NCBI RefSeq assembly: GCF_020905345.1
Contig: NZ_JAJJMO010000001.1
Coordinates: 1,550,001 to 1,614,000 of the forward strand
From: Flavobacterium pisciphilum
GTDB lineage: Bacteria; Bacteroidota; Bacteroidia; Flavobacteriales; Flavobacteriaceae
DNA: 64,000 nt
Direction of reading: 5' to 3'
Numbering within the stretch: position 1 is the first letter of the stretch; every line of letters begins with the position of its first letter. The notes under the pieces were generated by a model. The model was given only the letters and a program-made list of their open reading frames with translations. It did no database searches and was not told the origin of the DNA. Below, in pieces: positions 52,384-62,434 of the stretch. Both the position numbers and the translations under genes were made by a program.

Positions 52384-52918
52384 AGATGTAGTTACTATTA
52401 ATAATTAATTTATTTCAGGCTTTTTGCTTTTATTTTACAAATAATGCAAAAATTATCCTGAAATCAAATATATAAAACGATTTTGTTTTGAAACACTTTT
52501 GATTAACTTTTTATTAATACCTAATATTAAGTAAAAAAAGTGACATTGCGCGAATCCAACCTCAAGTTATACAAAATGAGATCATTATCTCCTTTATTTT
52601 TTATTTTATGTCAAGTCTTTTTATCATCAATTTTTGCAAAATATAAAGCTACTATTTTTCTTATCCATCGAAAATCTGTTCTATATTCTTTTTGGAACAG
52701 ACATATAATAGTCCCATACAATAATCTAAAAAAAGATTTACTTATTAAATTTAATAACTTGAATTAAATTCTAAATACAAAAGTAACATCTAAAAGTCTG
52801 AATTACAAAAAATTAATCATTTTTATAAGTAATAACTTATTTTTATAGCATACATTATATTTATTTGTAATAAATTGCATCCTTATTTTTAATTATAAAT
52901 ATATCATACTACACCCCC
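52384..52918. other. 535-bp intergenic region
   Basis: It contains the -7 box of the permease gene (52465-52472, minus strand). A plus-strand frame at 52540-52767 starts with TTG and has no family resemblance, so I do not accept it. Otherwise AT-rich and featureless. Confidence 0.5.
52465..52472 (-). promoter_or_regulatory. -7 box (TATATTTG) of the permease gene
   Basis: Exact TAnnTTTG on the minus strand. Confidence 0.55.
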
Positions 52919-53446
52919 ATGAGAGAAGAAACAAAATTATATCGAAATGCCAAAAAAACCAGAAATTTATTTTTATATGTAAGTGCTATTAGCATTATAT
53001 TGGCCCTAATCTTTTTATACTGCATAGGATTTTTTGGTGGTGAACTTAAAATTAAACCAGCTGTAATTTCAGGTGCTTTTCTTTTGATTATGCTTTTCCT
53101 TACTCTTAAAAACTTAGCAGGAATAAAAGACAAATCTCCATTAATTGAAATTGATGTGACTGGTTTTTCTGGAAAAACTACTCCACTATCTAAAGCTTTT
53201 GGAAGAGTTGAATGGTCTGATGTAATATATATTCATTTAGAGGAAATCGGAGGTGATACTTTAGTTATTACTACACTTGGCAATGCGCTAAAATACCGTG
53301 ACCGTCTTTCAACAATAATGTGGAAAATGGCTTATGACAAACAAAATTCAAATTTGAAATTAATGTACTCCGCCTCTGAAATAGATATTAATGCAGAAGA
53401 GTTATACAATTTACTTGTAAGCTACTGGAAAGTTCAAAAAAACTAA
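52919..53446 (+). CDS. STM3941-like membrane protein
   Basis: 175 residues: two transmembrane helices (FLYVSAISIILALIFLYCIG; PAVISGAFLLIMLFLTLKNL) followed by a PH-like cytoplasmic beta domain (LIEIDVTGFSGKTTPLSKAF; GRVEWSDVIYIHLEEIGGDT) and a helical end. This layout, two helices then a PH-like domain whose 'W-x-D' strand follows, resembles the STM3941 family. Function unknown. Confidence 0.6.
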   Translation: MREETKLYRNAKKTRNLFLYVSAISIILALIFLYCIGFFGGELKIKPAVISGAFLLIMLFLTLKNLAGIKDKSPLIEIDVTGFSGKTTPLSKAFGRVEWSDVIYIHLEEIGGDTLVITTLGNALKYRDRLSTIMWKMAYDKQNSNLKLMYSASEIDINAEELYNLLVSYWKVQKN

Positions 53447-53468
53447 TTAATTTCTTCTCTTGATAATC

Positions 53469-53506
53469 AAAGTAGGGTTACAATTAAATAATTGTAACCC
53501 TACTTT
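53469..53506. terminator. Terminator after the STM3941-like gene
   Basis: AAAGTAGGGTTACAATT pairs with AATTGTAACCCTACTTT. Confidence 0.88.
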
Positions 53507-53686
53507 CTTAGTTATAAAGCTAATTCCCAATCTGTGCTCTAATAATAGAAAACTAAAGCTTATAAATTTCAAGAACATAAAAATACAAATCCACACTATC
53601 GAATCCTTTAAACTACACCTAATTATTTCTTAAAATCGTACAGAAAATAAAAATTAATTTATAGTACGAATCTGTAGTTTAGAGTT

Positions 53687-54202
53687 TTATTTAGTTAAAA
53701 TATACTTAACTGTAACTATTTTAATAGATTTAAACAATCCAAAGTCTAAAGATTCTTGTTTATCAAAAGTTAGTATACAACTAGAATTTGCATTGATTCC
53801 GTAACAAGGTGATGTAGAACCAGAAGTGAAATTTCCTGATGATACAGTGCCATCAACATCCATCGTTATTACAGGAATCCCCACAACATTAGCATCACTA
53901 TTATTATTAAGTTTGATTTCGTATTGAAGTCTTGAAGTGTTTTTTCCTGTGTCTGGAGTATATTTAAAGTTTATAATTTCATAAGAAAAGTTTTTAAGCT
54001 CAACATTGTTTTCTGATATTGGTTCTATTTCAAAATCACAAGCTACTTCCATATTATATGCTGGTCTAGTTGAAGTTCCAATAGGAGTTGTAAATATAGC
54101 TTCTGGAATGGTAATTATTTTAGTACAATCATCATTAGAAGCACATCCATAAACAAAAAGAAAAGGCATTAATAAAAAATTAAGTTTTAAAGTTTTAATC
54201 AT
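53687..54202 (-). CDS. Hypothetical lipoprotein
   Basis: 171 residues from the ATG at 54202, chosen because MIKTLKLNFLLMPFLFVYGC is a clean lipoprotein leader; the in-frame ATG at 54229 would add nine residues before it. The mature part is beta-rich with cysteines in pairs (NDDCTK; SPCYGINANSSCILT). Not recognised. Monocistronic, next to an AraC regulator read in the same direction upstream. Confidence 0.6.
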   Translation of the reverse strand: MIKTLKLNFLLMPFLFVYGCASNDDCTKIITIPEAIFTTPIGTSTRPAYNMEVACDFEIEPISENNVELKNFSYEIINFKYTPDTGKNTSRLQYEIKLNNNSDANVVGIPVITMDVDGTVSSGNFTSGSTSPCYGINANSSCILTFDKQESLDFGLFKSIKIVTVKYILTK

Positions 54203-54439
54203 AAATATTGAATTTGAAGTAGATAACATAGATTTATAGTCGATGTAGAAAAGTTTTTTTTTATGCGCAAGATATCGAATTTATATTCAATTTCTCAAGA
54301 CTTTTATAATCCATGATACTATAGAAAATACTCTGATAGCAAGGATTGAAAACGCAAGTTATTTGATTAAAATAAAAAAACTCGTTTATTTTTATAAAAA
54401 TTCCGCATAGTACACAATATCAGAAACATAAGAATAATC

Positions 54440-55375
54440 TCATTCTTTAAGTTTACTTGGTAAAATCCCAAATTTCTTTTTAAATGCTACTGTAAAATGT
54501 TGTTGGTTTTTGTAACCAACCATTTCAGAAACTTCGCCTACATATTTTTTTTCATCCAATAATAACTGTTTTGCCTTATTCATTCTTAAATCATTTATGT
54601 ATTCGAATATGGTTAGTCCAAAAAGTTCTTTGAAACCTTGAGTCAGTTTCCTCTCATTAATACCAATAGAAGAGGCAATCTGCTTAATCGTGTAACTTTC
54701 CATATAGTATTTATTCATAAATTCTTGGGCTTCATAAAATTTAATTTTATCAGAATTTTTAAATGAAAATGGTTTTAAAGAATCTACTTGACTAAATAAT
54801 GTGGCTTGTAACAACAAAAGCTCTGTCATCTTAGCTTCTAAAAACAACATATTTAATTTTCCTAAATAAGGTGAGTTACTTATTTCATTTATTACATTGT
54901 ACACACTAGGTGTAATCGACAAATGATTTCCTGGCCATACCTTATTACTTCCTGACTCTATTAGATTACTTAATACAGGAATTTCACTTGATAGTAGGCG
55001 TTCAAAATGTTTAGCCCCTACACGGATTTCTAGAAAATTACCATTGTTGGTTGGTGACATAATAATTTGTGGATTGTTGTCCTGTTGGTAAAACAATGTA
55101 TGACTTCCACCACTCATATTAATATTCTCTGGATGAATCATTAGACTTTCTCCACTTAACCTGAAATGCATTTCAAGTACTGCATCTTCTATATTAAGCT
55201 GAATTTTTTTAGGATCTTTTATCTGATATTGACATCTGATAAATTGCAATGCATCAAATGAAACTTCGTTGAAATGAAAAAAACCTTCACTTTCTGTTTG
55301 CTCGATTATGACATCGTTTTCTCGAAAATTCAAAAAATCATTACTTGTCAAACTATTACGGTCAATGGCTAACAT
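54440..55375 (-). CDS. AraC family transcriptional regulator
   Basis: 311 residues. The C-terminal 100 hold the double HTH: YTIKQIASSIGINERKLTQG, then FKELFGLTIFEYINDLRMNK and VGEVSEMVGYKNQQHFTVAF. The N-terminal 200 form an effector domain without a recognisable ligand motif. It is divergent from a flavin monooxygenase across 118 bp, so it most likely controls that gene. Confidence 0.9.
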   Translation of the reverse strand: MLAIDRNSLTSNDFLNFRENDVIIEQTESEGFFHFNEVSFDALQFIRCQYQIKDPKKIQLNIEDAVLEMHFRLSGESLMIHPENINMSGGSHTLFYQQDNNPQIIMSPTNNGNFLEIRVGAKHFERLLSSEIPVLSNLIESGSNKVWPGNHLSITPSVYNVINEISNSPYLGKLNMLFLEAKMTELLLLQATLFSQVDSLKPFSFKNSDKIKFYEAQEFMNKYYMESYTIKQIASSIGINERKLTQGFKELFGLTIFEYINDLRMNKAKQLLLDEKKYVGEVSEMVGYKNQQHFTVAFKKKFGILPSKLKE

Positions 55376-55493
55376 ATCCTTAAAATTATAAATTAAAACC
55401 CAATTACGTCACTTTTAGTCCTAAGTGCGTTAACAAGGACTTATCCTTTCCCAGCACCTTTGTACAAATATAAACATATAAAAATAGTAGGTA

Positions 55494-56747
55494 ATGGAAG
55501 CAAAGAACAAGATATATAATACCATTGTAATAGGTGGTGGACAAGCAGGATTGGCTGTCAGTTTTTATCTAAAACAAGAAGGTCATGAACATTTAGTTTT
55601 TGAAAAAGGACAAATTGGAAACTCATGGATTTCACAACGATGGGATTCTTTCACCTTGAACACTCCAAACTGGATGAATACTCTCCCGGGATTAGAAATC
55701 AACAATAAAAGAGATTCTTTTATGAATAAAAATGAGTTTATTAATTATCTAAAATCTTATGCTGCTAGGTTTAGTTTACCCATAAAAAACGATTTTGAAG
55801 TCGTTTCATTATCCCAAGATAAAAATGAAAACTGTTTTTGCATTGTTACTCTACATCAAGGAGTGTTATCTGAATGGAAATCTAATAACGTAATTGTAGC
55901 ATCTGGTGCAATGAGCAAAGGCTCATTACCTCCGTTGAATAAAATTATCCCTGATTACATCACACAATTACACGCCTCTGAATATAAAAATTCTATTGAT
56001 TTACCCGAAGGAGACGTAATTGTTGTTGGTAGCGGGCAATCGGGATGTCAAATTGCAGAAGAGCTTATTTTGTCTGGACGAAATGTTTACCTCGCAACTA
56101 GCAAAGTAGGACGTACACCAAGGCGTTATAAAGGAAAAGACCTGATGGAATGGTTAGTATTAACAGGGTTTATGGACATCGCTACCTCAACAGTAGATGC
56201 TACTACCATAAACAACCCACAGCCACAGGTTTCAGGTATTGGCCCTTTGGGACATACAATTAGTTTGCAATCGCTACACCGTCAAGGTGTTCTTATTTTA
56301 GGAAGACTTAATGGCTTCGAAAATAAAACTTTTACGTTTAATGATGATGCAATAGACAACATACACTTTGCAGATAAATCGTCAGAAAAAATAAAAAAAA
56401 TGATTGATGATTATATCCTCAAAAATACTATTTCAGTAAAAGACAATGAATTTGATGATGCTGATGCACCTGATCAAGAAAGCATTTCTGCAAGTCATTT
56501 GAAATCGTTGCCACTTTCAGAATATAAAATCAATTCAATTATTTGGACTACAGGTTTTTATTCTGATTTTAGTTGGATTAAAATTCCTGCTTTGGACAGC
56601 TCAGGAAAACCGATTCATGAAAATGGGATATCCCCTGTTTCTGGTCTCTATTATATTGGTTTCCCTTGGTTGAGTAAACGAAAATCCGGTATTATCTTTG
56701 GCATTAAAGAAGATGCGGAACGAATTGTAAGTGGAATAAAAAACTAA
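55494..56747 (+). CDS. Flavin-containing monooxygenase-like oxidoreductase
   Basis: 417 residues with two dinucleotide loops: FAD (VIGGGQAGLAVSFYL near 12) and NADPH (VVGSGQSGCQIAEELI near 182). WDSFTLNTPNWMNTLPGLE and IIWTTGFYSDFSWIKIPAL are typical of the TrkA-like FMO branch. It oxygenates a soft nucleophile or organic substrate at NADPH expense; the identity is unknown. Probably regulated by the divergent AraC protein. Own terminator. Confidence 0.85.
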   Translation: MEAKNKIYNTIVIGGGQAGLAVSFYLKQEGHEHLVFEKGQIGNSWISQRWDSFTLNTPNWMNTLPGLEINNKRDSFMNKNEFINYLKSYAARFSLPIKNDFEVVSLSQDKNENCFCIVTLHQGVLSEWKSNNVIVASGAMSKGSLPPLNKIIPDYITQLHASEYKNSIDLPEGDVIVVGSGQSGCQIAEELILSGRNVYLATSKVGRTPRRYKGKDLMEWLVLTGFMDIATSTVDATTINNPQPQVSGIGPLGHTISLQSLHRQGVLILGRLNGFENKTFTFNDDAIDNIHFADKSSEKIKKMIDDYILKNTISVKDNEFDDADAPDQESISASHLKSLPLSEYKINSIIWTTGFYSDFSWIKIPALDSSGKPIHENGISPVSGLYYIGFPWLSKRKSGIIFGIKEDAERIVSGIKN

Positions 56748-56779
56748 TATCTCATAGTTATTAAACTATATTAACTAAC

Positions 56780-56818
56780 AAAAGGATAAAAAGACTTTAA
56801 AACCTTTTTATCCTTTTG
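56780..56818 (+). terminator. Terminator of the monooxygenase gene
   Basis: AAAAGGATAAAAAG pairs with CTTTTTATCCTTTT. Confidence 0.85.
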
Positions 56819-56875
56819 TTTCCATTGGTCAATGAGTCAAAACTTAATTATAATTCCCTTAGAAAGAACTTACTA

Positions 56876-57820
56876 CTACAACTTTTGTTTTTTAACGAAT
56901 TCGTAGCTCTGTTCTATTGCTTTTTCTATGTTCATTTGTTGTGCTAAAAATTTATTTCTTTCTGATGGTTTTATCTTAAATATATCATCATTTAATTGAA
57001 AGTCTTTTATCATATTATGAACTGGTAAATTCACCTGTATTGCCTGATTATCAATTAAACACTCTAGGAAACGTACCGTTTTGTTTTGGCTTTTATTTAT
57101 ATAAGCTTCAAATCCATTTGGTGAAAATTTAATATTTTCGATCGGCAAATTCAAATCAAAAGCTAAAAAACCATAGATATCTTTAATTGTTTCTTGTGTA
57201 TCAAAATCTAATGGTTCTTTTTGTTCAAGATTATAAAACAATTCTCCTTGTAATACGATATCCTCTAATATTTCTTTTTCTAAGTTTTTATCAGACAATC
57301 CCAGCTCTTCGCGACAATAATCTGCGAAACGAAAAATAGTATGTTTATGGCTTATATTTAAGGTTAGTACTTGGGTTTCGGGAACATAATTATTGCTTAT
57401 ATTCTCATATAATGATTTGAACTCTTTTATCGTTTTGTCATTACCAATCATTATCATCTTTGCTAATAAAAATTCGATTTGTGTAATCTTAACATGACTA
57501 ACCTTTATTTTATTTGCACTATCTAAGTTTTCATAAATAGCTTGCAGATTATCCAGCACCTGATTAAACAACACAATTTTTTGTTCAAAGACTTTTTCAT
57601 TACGGCTACGCTCCTGCTCCGTTTCGGATTGTTTGTTTAATAAAACCATTGTGATAACAGCTGCGAAGATGGTTCCAAAAATAGCGGCCGCAAACTCCTG
57701 AGATGCTTTTTGCCCTAAATTTTCAAATAAAGGTTCAAAGGCAAGAAAAGAAGAAAAAGCAATTATAAAAACAAATAGTGCATTCCTGAAATTTTTATCT
57801 TTTTTCAAAAAACTAATCAT
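56876..57820 (-). CDS. Membrane-anchored hypothetical protein with coiled coil
   Basis: 314 residues. Two transmembrane helices lie at about 14-30 (LFVFIIAFSSFLAFEPL) and 42-62 (EFAAAIFGTIFAAVITMVLL). A charged coiled coil follows (NKQSETEQERSRNEKVFEQK), then an all-alpha and mixed cytoplasmic domain of about 230 residues with no motif I recognise. The anchor-plus-coil-plus-large-domain layout recalls sensors or defence effectors, but nothing specific supports either. Confidence 0.65.
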   Translation of the reverse strand: MISFLKKDKNFRNALFVFIIAFSSFLAFEPLFENLGQKASQEFAAAIFGTIFAAVITMVLLNKQSETEQERSRNEKVFEQKIVLFNQVLDNLQAIYENLDSANKIKVSHVKITQIEFLLAKMIMIGNDKTIKEFKSLYENISNNYVPETQVLTLNISHKHTIFRFADYCREELGLSDKNLEKEILEDIVLQGELFYNLEQKEPLDFDTQETIKDIYGFLAFDLNLPIENIKFSPNGFEAYINKSQNKTVRFLECLIDNQAIQVNLPVHNMIKDFQLNDDIFKIKPSERNKFLAQQMNIEKAIEQSYEFVKKQKL

Positions 57821-57978
57821 ATTATTTCTCTTTTTTAAATATCTCCTAATATAAGGATAATACTTACAATAAGATAATATTTATAGGTATATTGACTGAT
57901 TCTTTTTCAAATTCCTAAGTATAAACGCAAAATCGAAATTTCCATATTCAAAAATCAAAATTTCCTTTTTAAAATAAA

Positions 57979-58027
57979 AAGACCCAAGACTATCAGAAGT
58001 TTTATTCTTTCTGATTGTCTTGGGTAT
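57979..58027 (-). terminator. Terminator of the tail-fibre-like operon
   Basis: GACCCAAGACTATCAGAA faces TTCTGATTGTCTTGGGT, with a T-run on the minus strand only. Confidence 0.82.
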
Positions 58028-58052
58028 ATTAATATACTTATTCTTTTAAAAA

Positions 58053-58394
58053 TTATTCTCGTGCTTTATCCTGAATTTTATACATAAAAGCAATTACCTT
58101 AGGTAATGTCCAGCCAATTCCGAGTGCATAAAACATCGTGACATCTACGCCAAAATATTCTACTGAAAAGCGTAATGTTAAAAAAATAGCTAGGATTGAG
58201 AATACAAGCTCAACTAAATTATCCTGTGTAAAAAAAGATAATGAAAAATAATACGGTGTATTACCAGAAGCTTTATCTCGTTTGGCAATTTTACCTTTAT
58301 AATAAAAAGCTAAACCAATTAAAGCAAAAAATAGCCCTGCTAAATAAGTGGGTACATCAGTTGTACCAAGTATAAGGTTTAAAAATTTTGTCAT
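58053..58394 (-). CDS. Small membrane protein downstream of tail-fibre-like genes
   Basis: 113 residues with probably three hydrophobic helices (YLAGLFFALIGLAFYY; LVELVFSILAIFLTLRFSVE; FYALGIGWTLPKVIAFMYKI) and basic loops. It starts 19 nt after the preceding gene and is the last of the operon. Size, membrane content and place after fibre-like genes would suit a holin-type protein, but no endolysin is present and the resemblance is structural only. Confidence 0.55.
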   Translation of the reverse strand: MTKFLNLILGTTDVPTYLAGLFFALIGLAFYYKGKIAKRDKASGNTPYYFSLSFFTQDNLVELVFSILAIFLTLRFSVEYFGVDVTMFYALGIGWTLPKVIAFMYKIQDKARE

Positions 58395-58413
58395 GATTTT
58401 TTTATTTTTAAGT

Positions 58414-60579
58414 TTAAGGCACTTGTGTTACTGGAAATTGAACCCATCCTATGGATGTTTTTTCATAAATTAAAGCACCATCACTAATATTCATACAATG
58501 CACTCTGAAGCCATTAACTGCGCTAGAATAAGAAGTACTTAATGTGCTCCTAGACAAAGCAGATGTCGTTAGATTATCAATCGCTAAATCGGTAATTAAT
58601 GTTCCGCTATGATCCGGAAACTGAAAAACTCTACTATCTGTAACTAAATCTGATTTTAAATTAGCAATAGCTAAATTTAATTGATTATTGGTTTTTATTA
58701 CTAATCCATTATTAGGAGATAACTCAGATCGATAAAAAGTTCCTGTGGTTAAATTTGTATATTGAGTAGAAAGCCCTCCAATATTTATTAGCGTATGTGC
58801 TCGAAAATCTCCATCTTTAGAGTAATTAAACATTTGCTTTTCATTCGATATCTCTAAAAAACTCGAATACGCTTCCCTAGAAAGGGCAAATGATATATTA
58901 TTCCAACTAGGACTAGTGTCAAGTACTTTTTGTAGGGTCAAATCATCGCTAGTTGCAACAACATAACCACCTGAAGGTTTAGTAACTGGTAAATCAAAAT
59001 ATACTTCTCCAGTTGCAGGTTTATCAGCTCTAAAAATAGTTCTGTTGCCCACTCCACCTGTTGATATTGCAAAGGCACTTGGAGTTGTTCCTATAGCCGA
59101 TTTATTGCTTTCAAAAGCAAAACTATCTGGAGCAATTATATCATCTATGATTAGATAATTATTGTCTTTCATCCAAGTTCTACCATTAGACAAAACTTCT
59201 TGCAATGTTGGAATCTCTCCAGTATCCCCTCCAATTACAAGATTTCCGGTACCTAGAATAGATTCTCCATTTATGGTTTTAAAATCAGATTTGGCTGCAA
59301 GATTTTTATCACTTAAAATAACATTTCCATTTTCATCTAATGTTAGTAAATGTTGTTCTCCTTGAGGCGCTATTTTTATAAGATTATACGAACCACTATT
59401 ACTTGCATAGACAATTCCTGAATTGGTAACTGCCATATATCTAGGAGACTTACCTGCAGCACCAAAAAGGGTAACCTGTCCTGTTGGTGAAATTCTGTAA
59501 ACTAAGCCATTATCATAATTGTTGTTATTTACGTATAAAAACCCATTTTTAATTAAACAAGGAAATGATGGTTTATATGGTAATGATGCTAATACTGTAG
59601 TAACGCCTGAATTACTTACCGAATAAATATTTTTATCTTCATAATCACCTGCTAAAACATATAAGGATCCATCTGGTTTTACGCAACCAAAACTAACTTC
59701 AAAACTTAAAGTTGCATAAGTGGATATTAATCCATTTGTATCAAATTTATATATTAAATTCTGATTTTCATATGAACTAAAATAGCCATTCGATTCCGGA
59801 TCAAATCCTAAAGCATTTAAAGATGCAACTCCTGAATAGTACTCAAAAGTGCTTAGTGTTACTGCATTTATCCTAAGCACTTTTTGTGCACCATATTCTA
59901 CTATATAAAGATTATGGTGATTATCTATGGTTAAATAACGGTAATTTTTAGTAGAAGAATATATTACAGATACTATTCCGCTTTGGTTTAATTTCACTAA
60001 ACTGTATAATGAAATTCCATCAAAATATTTCACAAATAAACTTCCATCAATTGGATCTACGATTATATCACTTTGGATAAAACATCCTTCAGGAAATGAA
60101 TAATAATCTGTAATAGTTTTGTCTAAATTTACTTTTTTGACAATATTTCCGAAACTAAAATAAACTGTCTCATCAATTCCTGCAGTTGGTGTAACATCTT
60201 GCTCAAACACAACCTCACTTAGTGTTTTGAACTCATTTTTTAATTTGCTAAACTTTAAACCACTTTTCCCTTCAACTTGGCTATCTATTTCAGTAGAAAC
60301 ATTAATACGAATGTTAGAACCATTATCTGAGATATTACTATCCTTAATACCAATACCCGTTTCGTTTATTCTTGGAATATTGTTTGGCGTACCTTTAATA
60401 GTTCCTTCACCAAACTCACTCCTGGGAATAAATCTTACTTCATTATTCAAGCTATGAACCAAAACATTGTCTGTTAGTTCACCTTCATTTACTATATCTA
60501 ACTTTAAAGTTTTATTTATCCCATATGTATCTGTCGATGATTGAATTTCATCCGATTGCATTTTTGTAATCTCTTTCAT
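58414..60579 (-). CDS. Tail-fibre-like modular protein with inserted beta-propeller
   Basis: 721 residues. The N-terminal about 60 (STDTYGINKTLKLDIVNEGE) are nearly shared with the next upstream protein. Residues about 125-415 are repeated beta units of the NHL/SMP-30 kind (YLTIDNHHNLYIVEYGAQKV; VLRINAVTLSTFEYYSGVAS). A tail-fibre motif follows (FKTINGESILGTGNLVIG). The end is the shared RVHCMNISDGALIYEKTSIG module. No signal peptide. Phage tail fibres and some large adhesins are built this way; the binding target is unknown. Confidence 0.6.
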   Translation of the reverse strand: MKEITKMQSDEIQSSTDTYGINKTLKLDIVNEGELTDNVLVHSLNNEVRFIPRSEFGEGTIKGTPNNIPRINETGIGIKDSNISDNGSNIRINVSTEIDSQVEGKSGLKFSKLKNEFKTLSEVVFEQDVTPTAGIDETVYFSFGNIVKKVNLDKTITDYYSFPEGCFIQSDIIVDPIDGSLFVKYFDGISLYSLVKLNQSGIVSVIYSSTKNYRYLTIDNHHNLYIVEYGAQKVLRINAVTLSTFEYYSGVASLNALGFDPESNGYFSSYENQNLIYKFDTNGLISTYATLSFEVSFGCVKPDGSLYVLAGDYEDKNIYSVSNSGVTTVLASLPYKPSFPCLIKNGFLYVNNNNYDNGLVYRISPTGQVTLFGAAGKSPRYMAVTNSGIVYASNSGSYNLIKIAPQGEQHLLTLDENGNVILSDKNLAAKSDFKTINGESILGTGNLVIGGDTGEIPTLQEVLSNGRTWMKDNNYLIIDDIIAPDSFAFESNKSAIGTTPSAFAISTGGVGNRTIFRADKPATGEVYFDLPVTKPSGGYVVATSDDLTLQKVLDTSPSWNNISFALSREAYSSFLEISNEKQMFNYSKDGDFRAHTLINIGGLSTQYTNLTTGTFYRSELSPNNGLVIKTNNQLNLAIANLKSDLVTDSRVFQFPDHSGTLITDLAIDNLTTSALSRSTLSTSYSSAVNGFRVHCMNISDGALIYEKTSIGWVQFPVTQVP

Positions 60580-60661
60580 ATCTCAAATTGCTTAGAGCAA
60601 AGTTTTTTTCTCTAAGCTCTTAATTAATGGTAGTGATCAATACTTTATTTTTGATTATTAA

Positions 60662-62215
60662 CTATGGATATACTCTTATTTCTACCATAGAATTTACTAA
60701 TTGCCCATCTGTTGCTACCAATGTATCTAGCTTTTGAGTACTTATAGCAGCTATATTAAGGGTAGTGCCAGATGCTACTGAAGAGTCTGATGTAGTCACT
60801 GAAGCACTCATAGTTGTTTTACCTACAATAAAAGTTCCAGCGAGAGTTCCATGATAAACCCCAGCACTACTTCTTGACCAAACAATTGTATCACCCAAAG
60901 TATTTTCTAAAACTGTCGCTACTGGAGGATTTGTTCCTGTTTGGGTTAAAAGAGCTACATATGTTTTATAGCGTGTTATAGGTTGAAGCTTATTATCTAC
61001 ATATTCTTTATCAACTATCCATCTCGGATTAGAAGCATTTGATGAACTAAAGTCAGATTTATATTCTAAACCTAAAGAATTAGTATTAAATATCTCAATA
61101 TCATTAACTCCAAATCGAATAGGTTTGTCATTTAAACTTACAATAATTGGTTGAGCATCTCCGCCCCATCTGATAATTCCTTTATTTACTTTATTATAGC
61201 CTAATATAGTGCCTCCCTTTGAGTAATTTACCCCATAATAACTAAAACCGATTGAACTAGGATTTATTTCCCAATCACTTCCTTCTAAATCCATATTAGC
61301 CTCATCTACAACTACAGATCCTCTGGCATCTATATTGGCTCCATTGGCTCCCCCATACACATACAACTGAGCTTCTTGAGGAATTCTTCCTTCAAAATTA
61401 CCAATAGACATCTTTGGTTGACTTGCTGAAGTTGGACCATCAGGATTTTCTATTAGTAGCATACGAGCGCCATTTTTACTTTTTACAAGCAAATTACCAC
61501 TTCCTAAACTACTATTAGTGATATCCCATCCGTAATTATTAAGAGGTTCTCTAACAGATATACTAGGTCGATTACCATTTATTTCTAATTTACTAGAACC
61601 ATTATCCCATAACAATCTAGTACTATCAGATAGTGTATTAGCAGAAGATACAAAAGGTATCCTGCCAGAAATTAGTGATGTTATATTAGCTTTTTGTTCT
61701 AAATCTGATGTAGTCGATAAAATATAAGTTCCCTCTTCCTTTGCTGGTAAACTCCAAACGGCAGTTCCTTTTGCTATAGGATTAGCAAATTCTAACCTAG
61801 TCTCGGCTCCAGTAGATTTATTCCTTTTTGAAATATAAACCTCGCCATTAACTGCACCATTTTTAGAATCATAAATCTCCGTTGTAGAACTCAATAAAGC
61901 TTCATTGGTACTACTAAATGCACTCAATAGTAATCCTGAACTACGGGAAAGAGTTGGATCTATTAATTCTGCCTTAGCATAATTTGCTCCACTTACAATA
62001 GCACTCTCAGTTACAACTTCTTGTAAAGTAGCAGCCTTTCCTCCATCAAACTCACTTCTAGGAATAAATTTAACTTCATTATTTTCTCCTTGAACCAGCA
62101 CCTTATCTGTTGATTCTCCTTCGTTTACGATATTTAACTTTAAAGTTTTATTTATTTTATATGTATCAGTTGATGATTGAAGTCCATCCGATTGCCTTTC
62201 TGTAATCTCTTTCAT
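60662..62215 (-). CDS. Tail-fibre-like modular protein, paralogue 2
   Basis: 517 residues. The N-terminus (STDTYKINKTLKLNIVNEGE) nearly matches the downstream paralogue for some 57 residues, then diverges. The body has fibre-type beta content and a typical baseplate/fibre region (GGANGANIDARGSVVVDE). The C-terminal about 100 residues (YKTYVALLTQTGTNPPVATV) form a different head module from the other two. No signal peptide. The same promoterless spacing (about 80 bp) suggests an operon. Confidence 0.6.
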   Translation of the reverse strand: MKEITERQSDGLQSSTDTYKINKTLKLNIVNEGESTDKVLVQGENNEVKFIPRSEFDGGKAATLQEVVTESAIVSGANYAKAELIDPTLSRSSGLLLSAFSSTNEALLSSTTEIYDSKNGAVNGEVYISKRNKSTGAETRLEFANPIAKGTAVWSLPAKEEGTYILSTTSDLEQKANITSLISGRIPFVSSANTLSDSTRLLWDNGSSKLEINGNRPSISVREPLNNYGWDITNSSLGSGNLLVKSKNGARMLLIENPDGPTSASQPKMSIGNFEGRIPQEAQLYVYGGANGANIDARGSVVVDEANMDLEGSDWEINPSSIGFSYYGVNYSKGGTILGYNKVNKGIIRWGGDAQPIIVSLNDKPIRFGVNDIEIFNTNSLGLEYKSDFSSSNASNPRWIVDKEYVDNKLQPITRYKTYVALLTQTGTNPPVATVLENTLGDTIVWSRSSAGVYHGTLAGTFIVGKTTMSASVTTSDSSVASGTTLNIAAISTQKLDTLVATDGQLVNSMVEIRVYP

Positions 62216-62434
62216 ATGTTCAAATTGTTTTTTAAATTAATGCGGATAATTATTCCTAGAAATATTATTTTATCATTGCTAACTAATACTTATATCAAAA
62301 CATTCTACCAAAAAGTAATACCGAATGTTGGTGTATCTTTTAACTTATTATTATTCTATTGCAAGAATTAAAACTCATTGAAAAAAATGACACCAACTAT
62401 AATTCAGCTTTCTTTTTTGAAATTAAAATCATAT
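62216..62434. other. Gap between fibre-like genes
   Basis: 219 bp without terminator or -7 box. A plus-strand 64-codon frame here runs antisense into the neighbouring gene and is not accepted. Confidence 0.4.

Noticed and set aside
52540..52767. 75-codon ORF with TTG start in the permease upstream gap
   Set aside because: No recognised domain and no good promoter. Its hydrophobic stretch is expected in AT-rich DNA.
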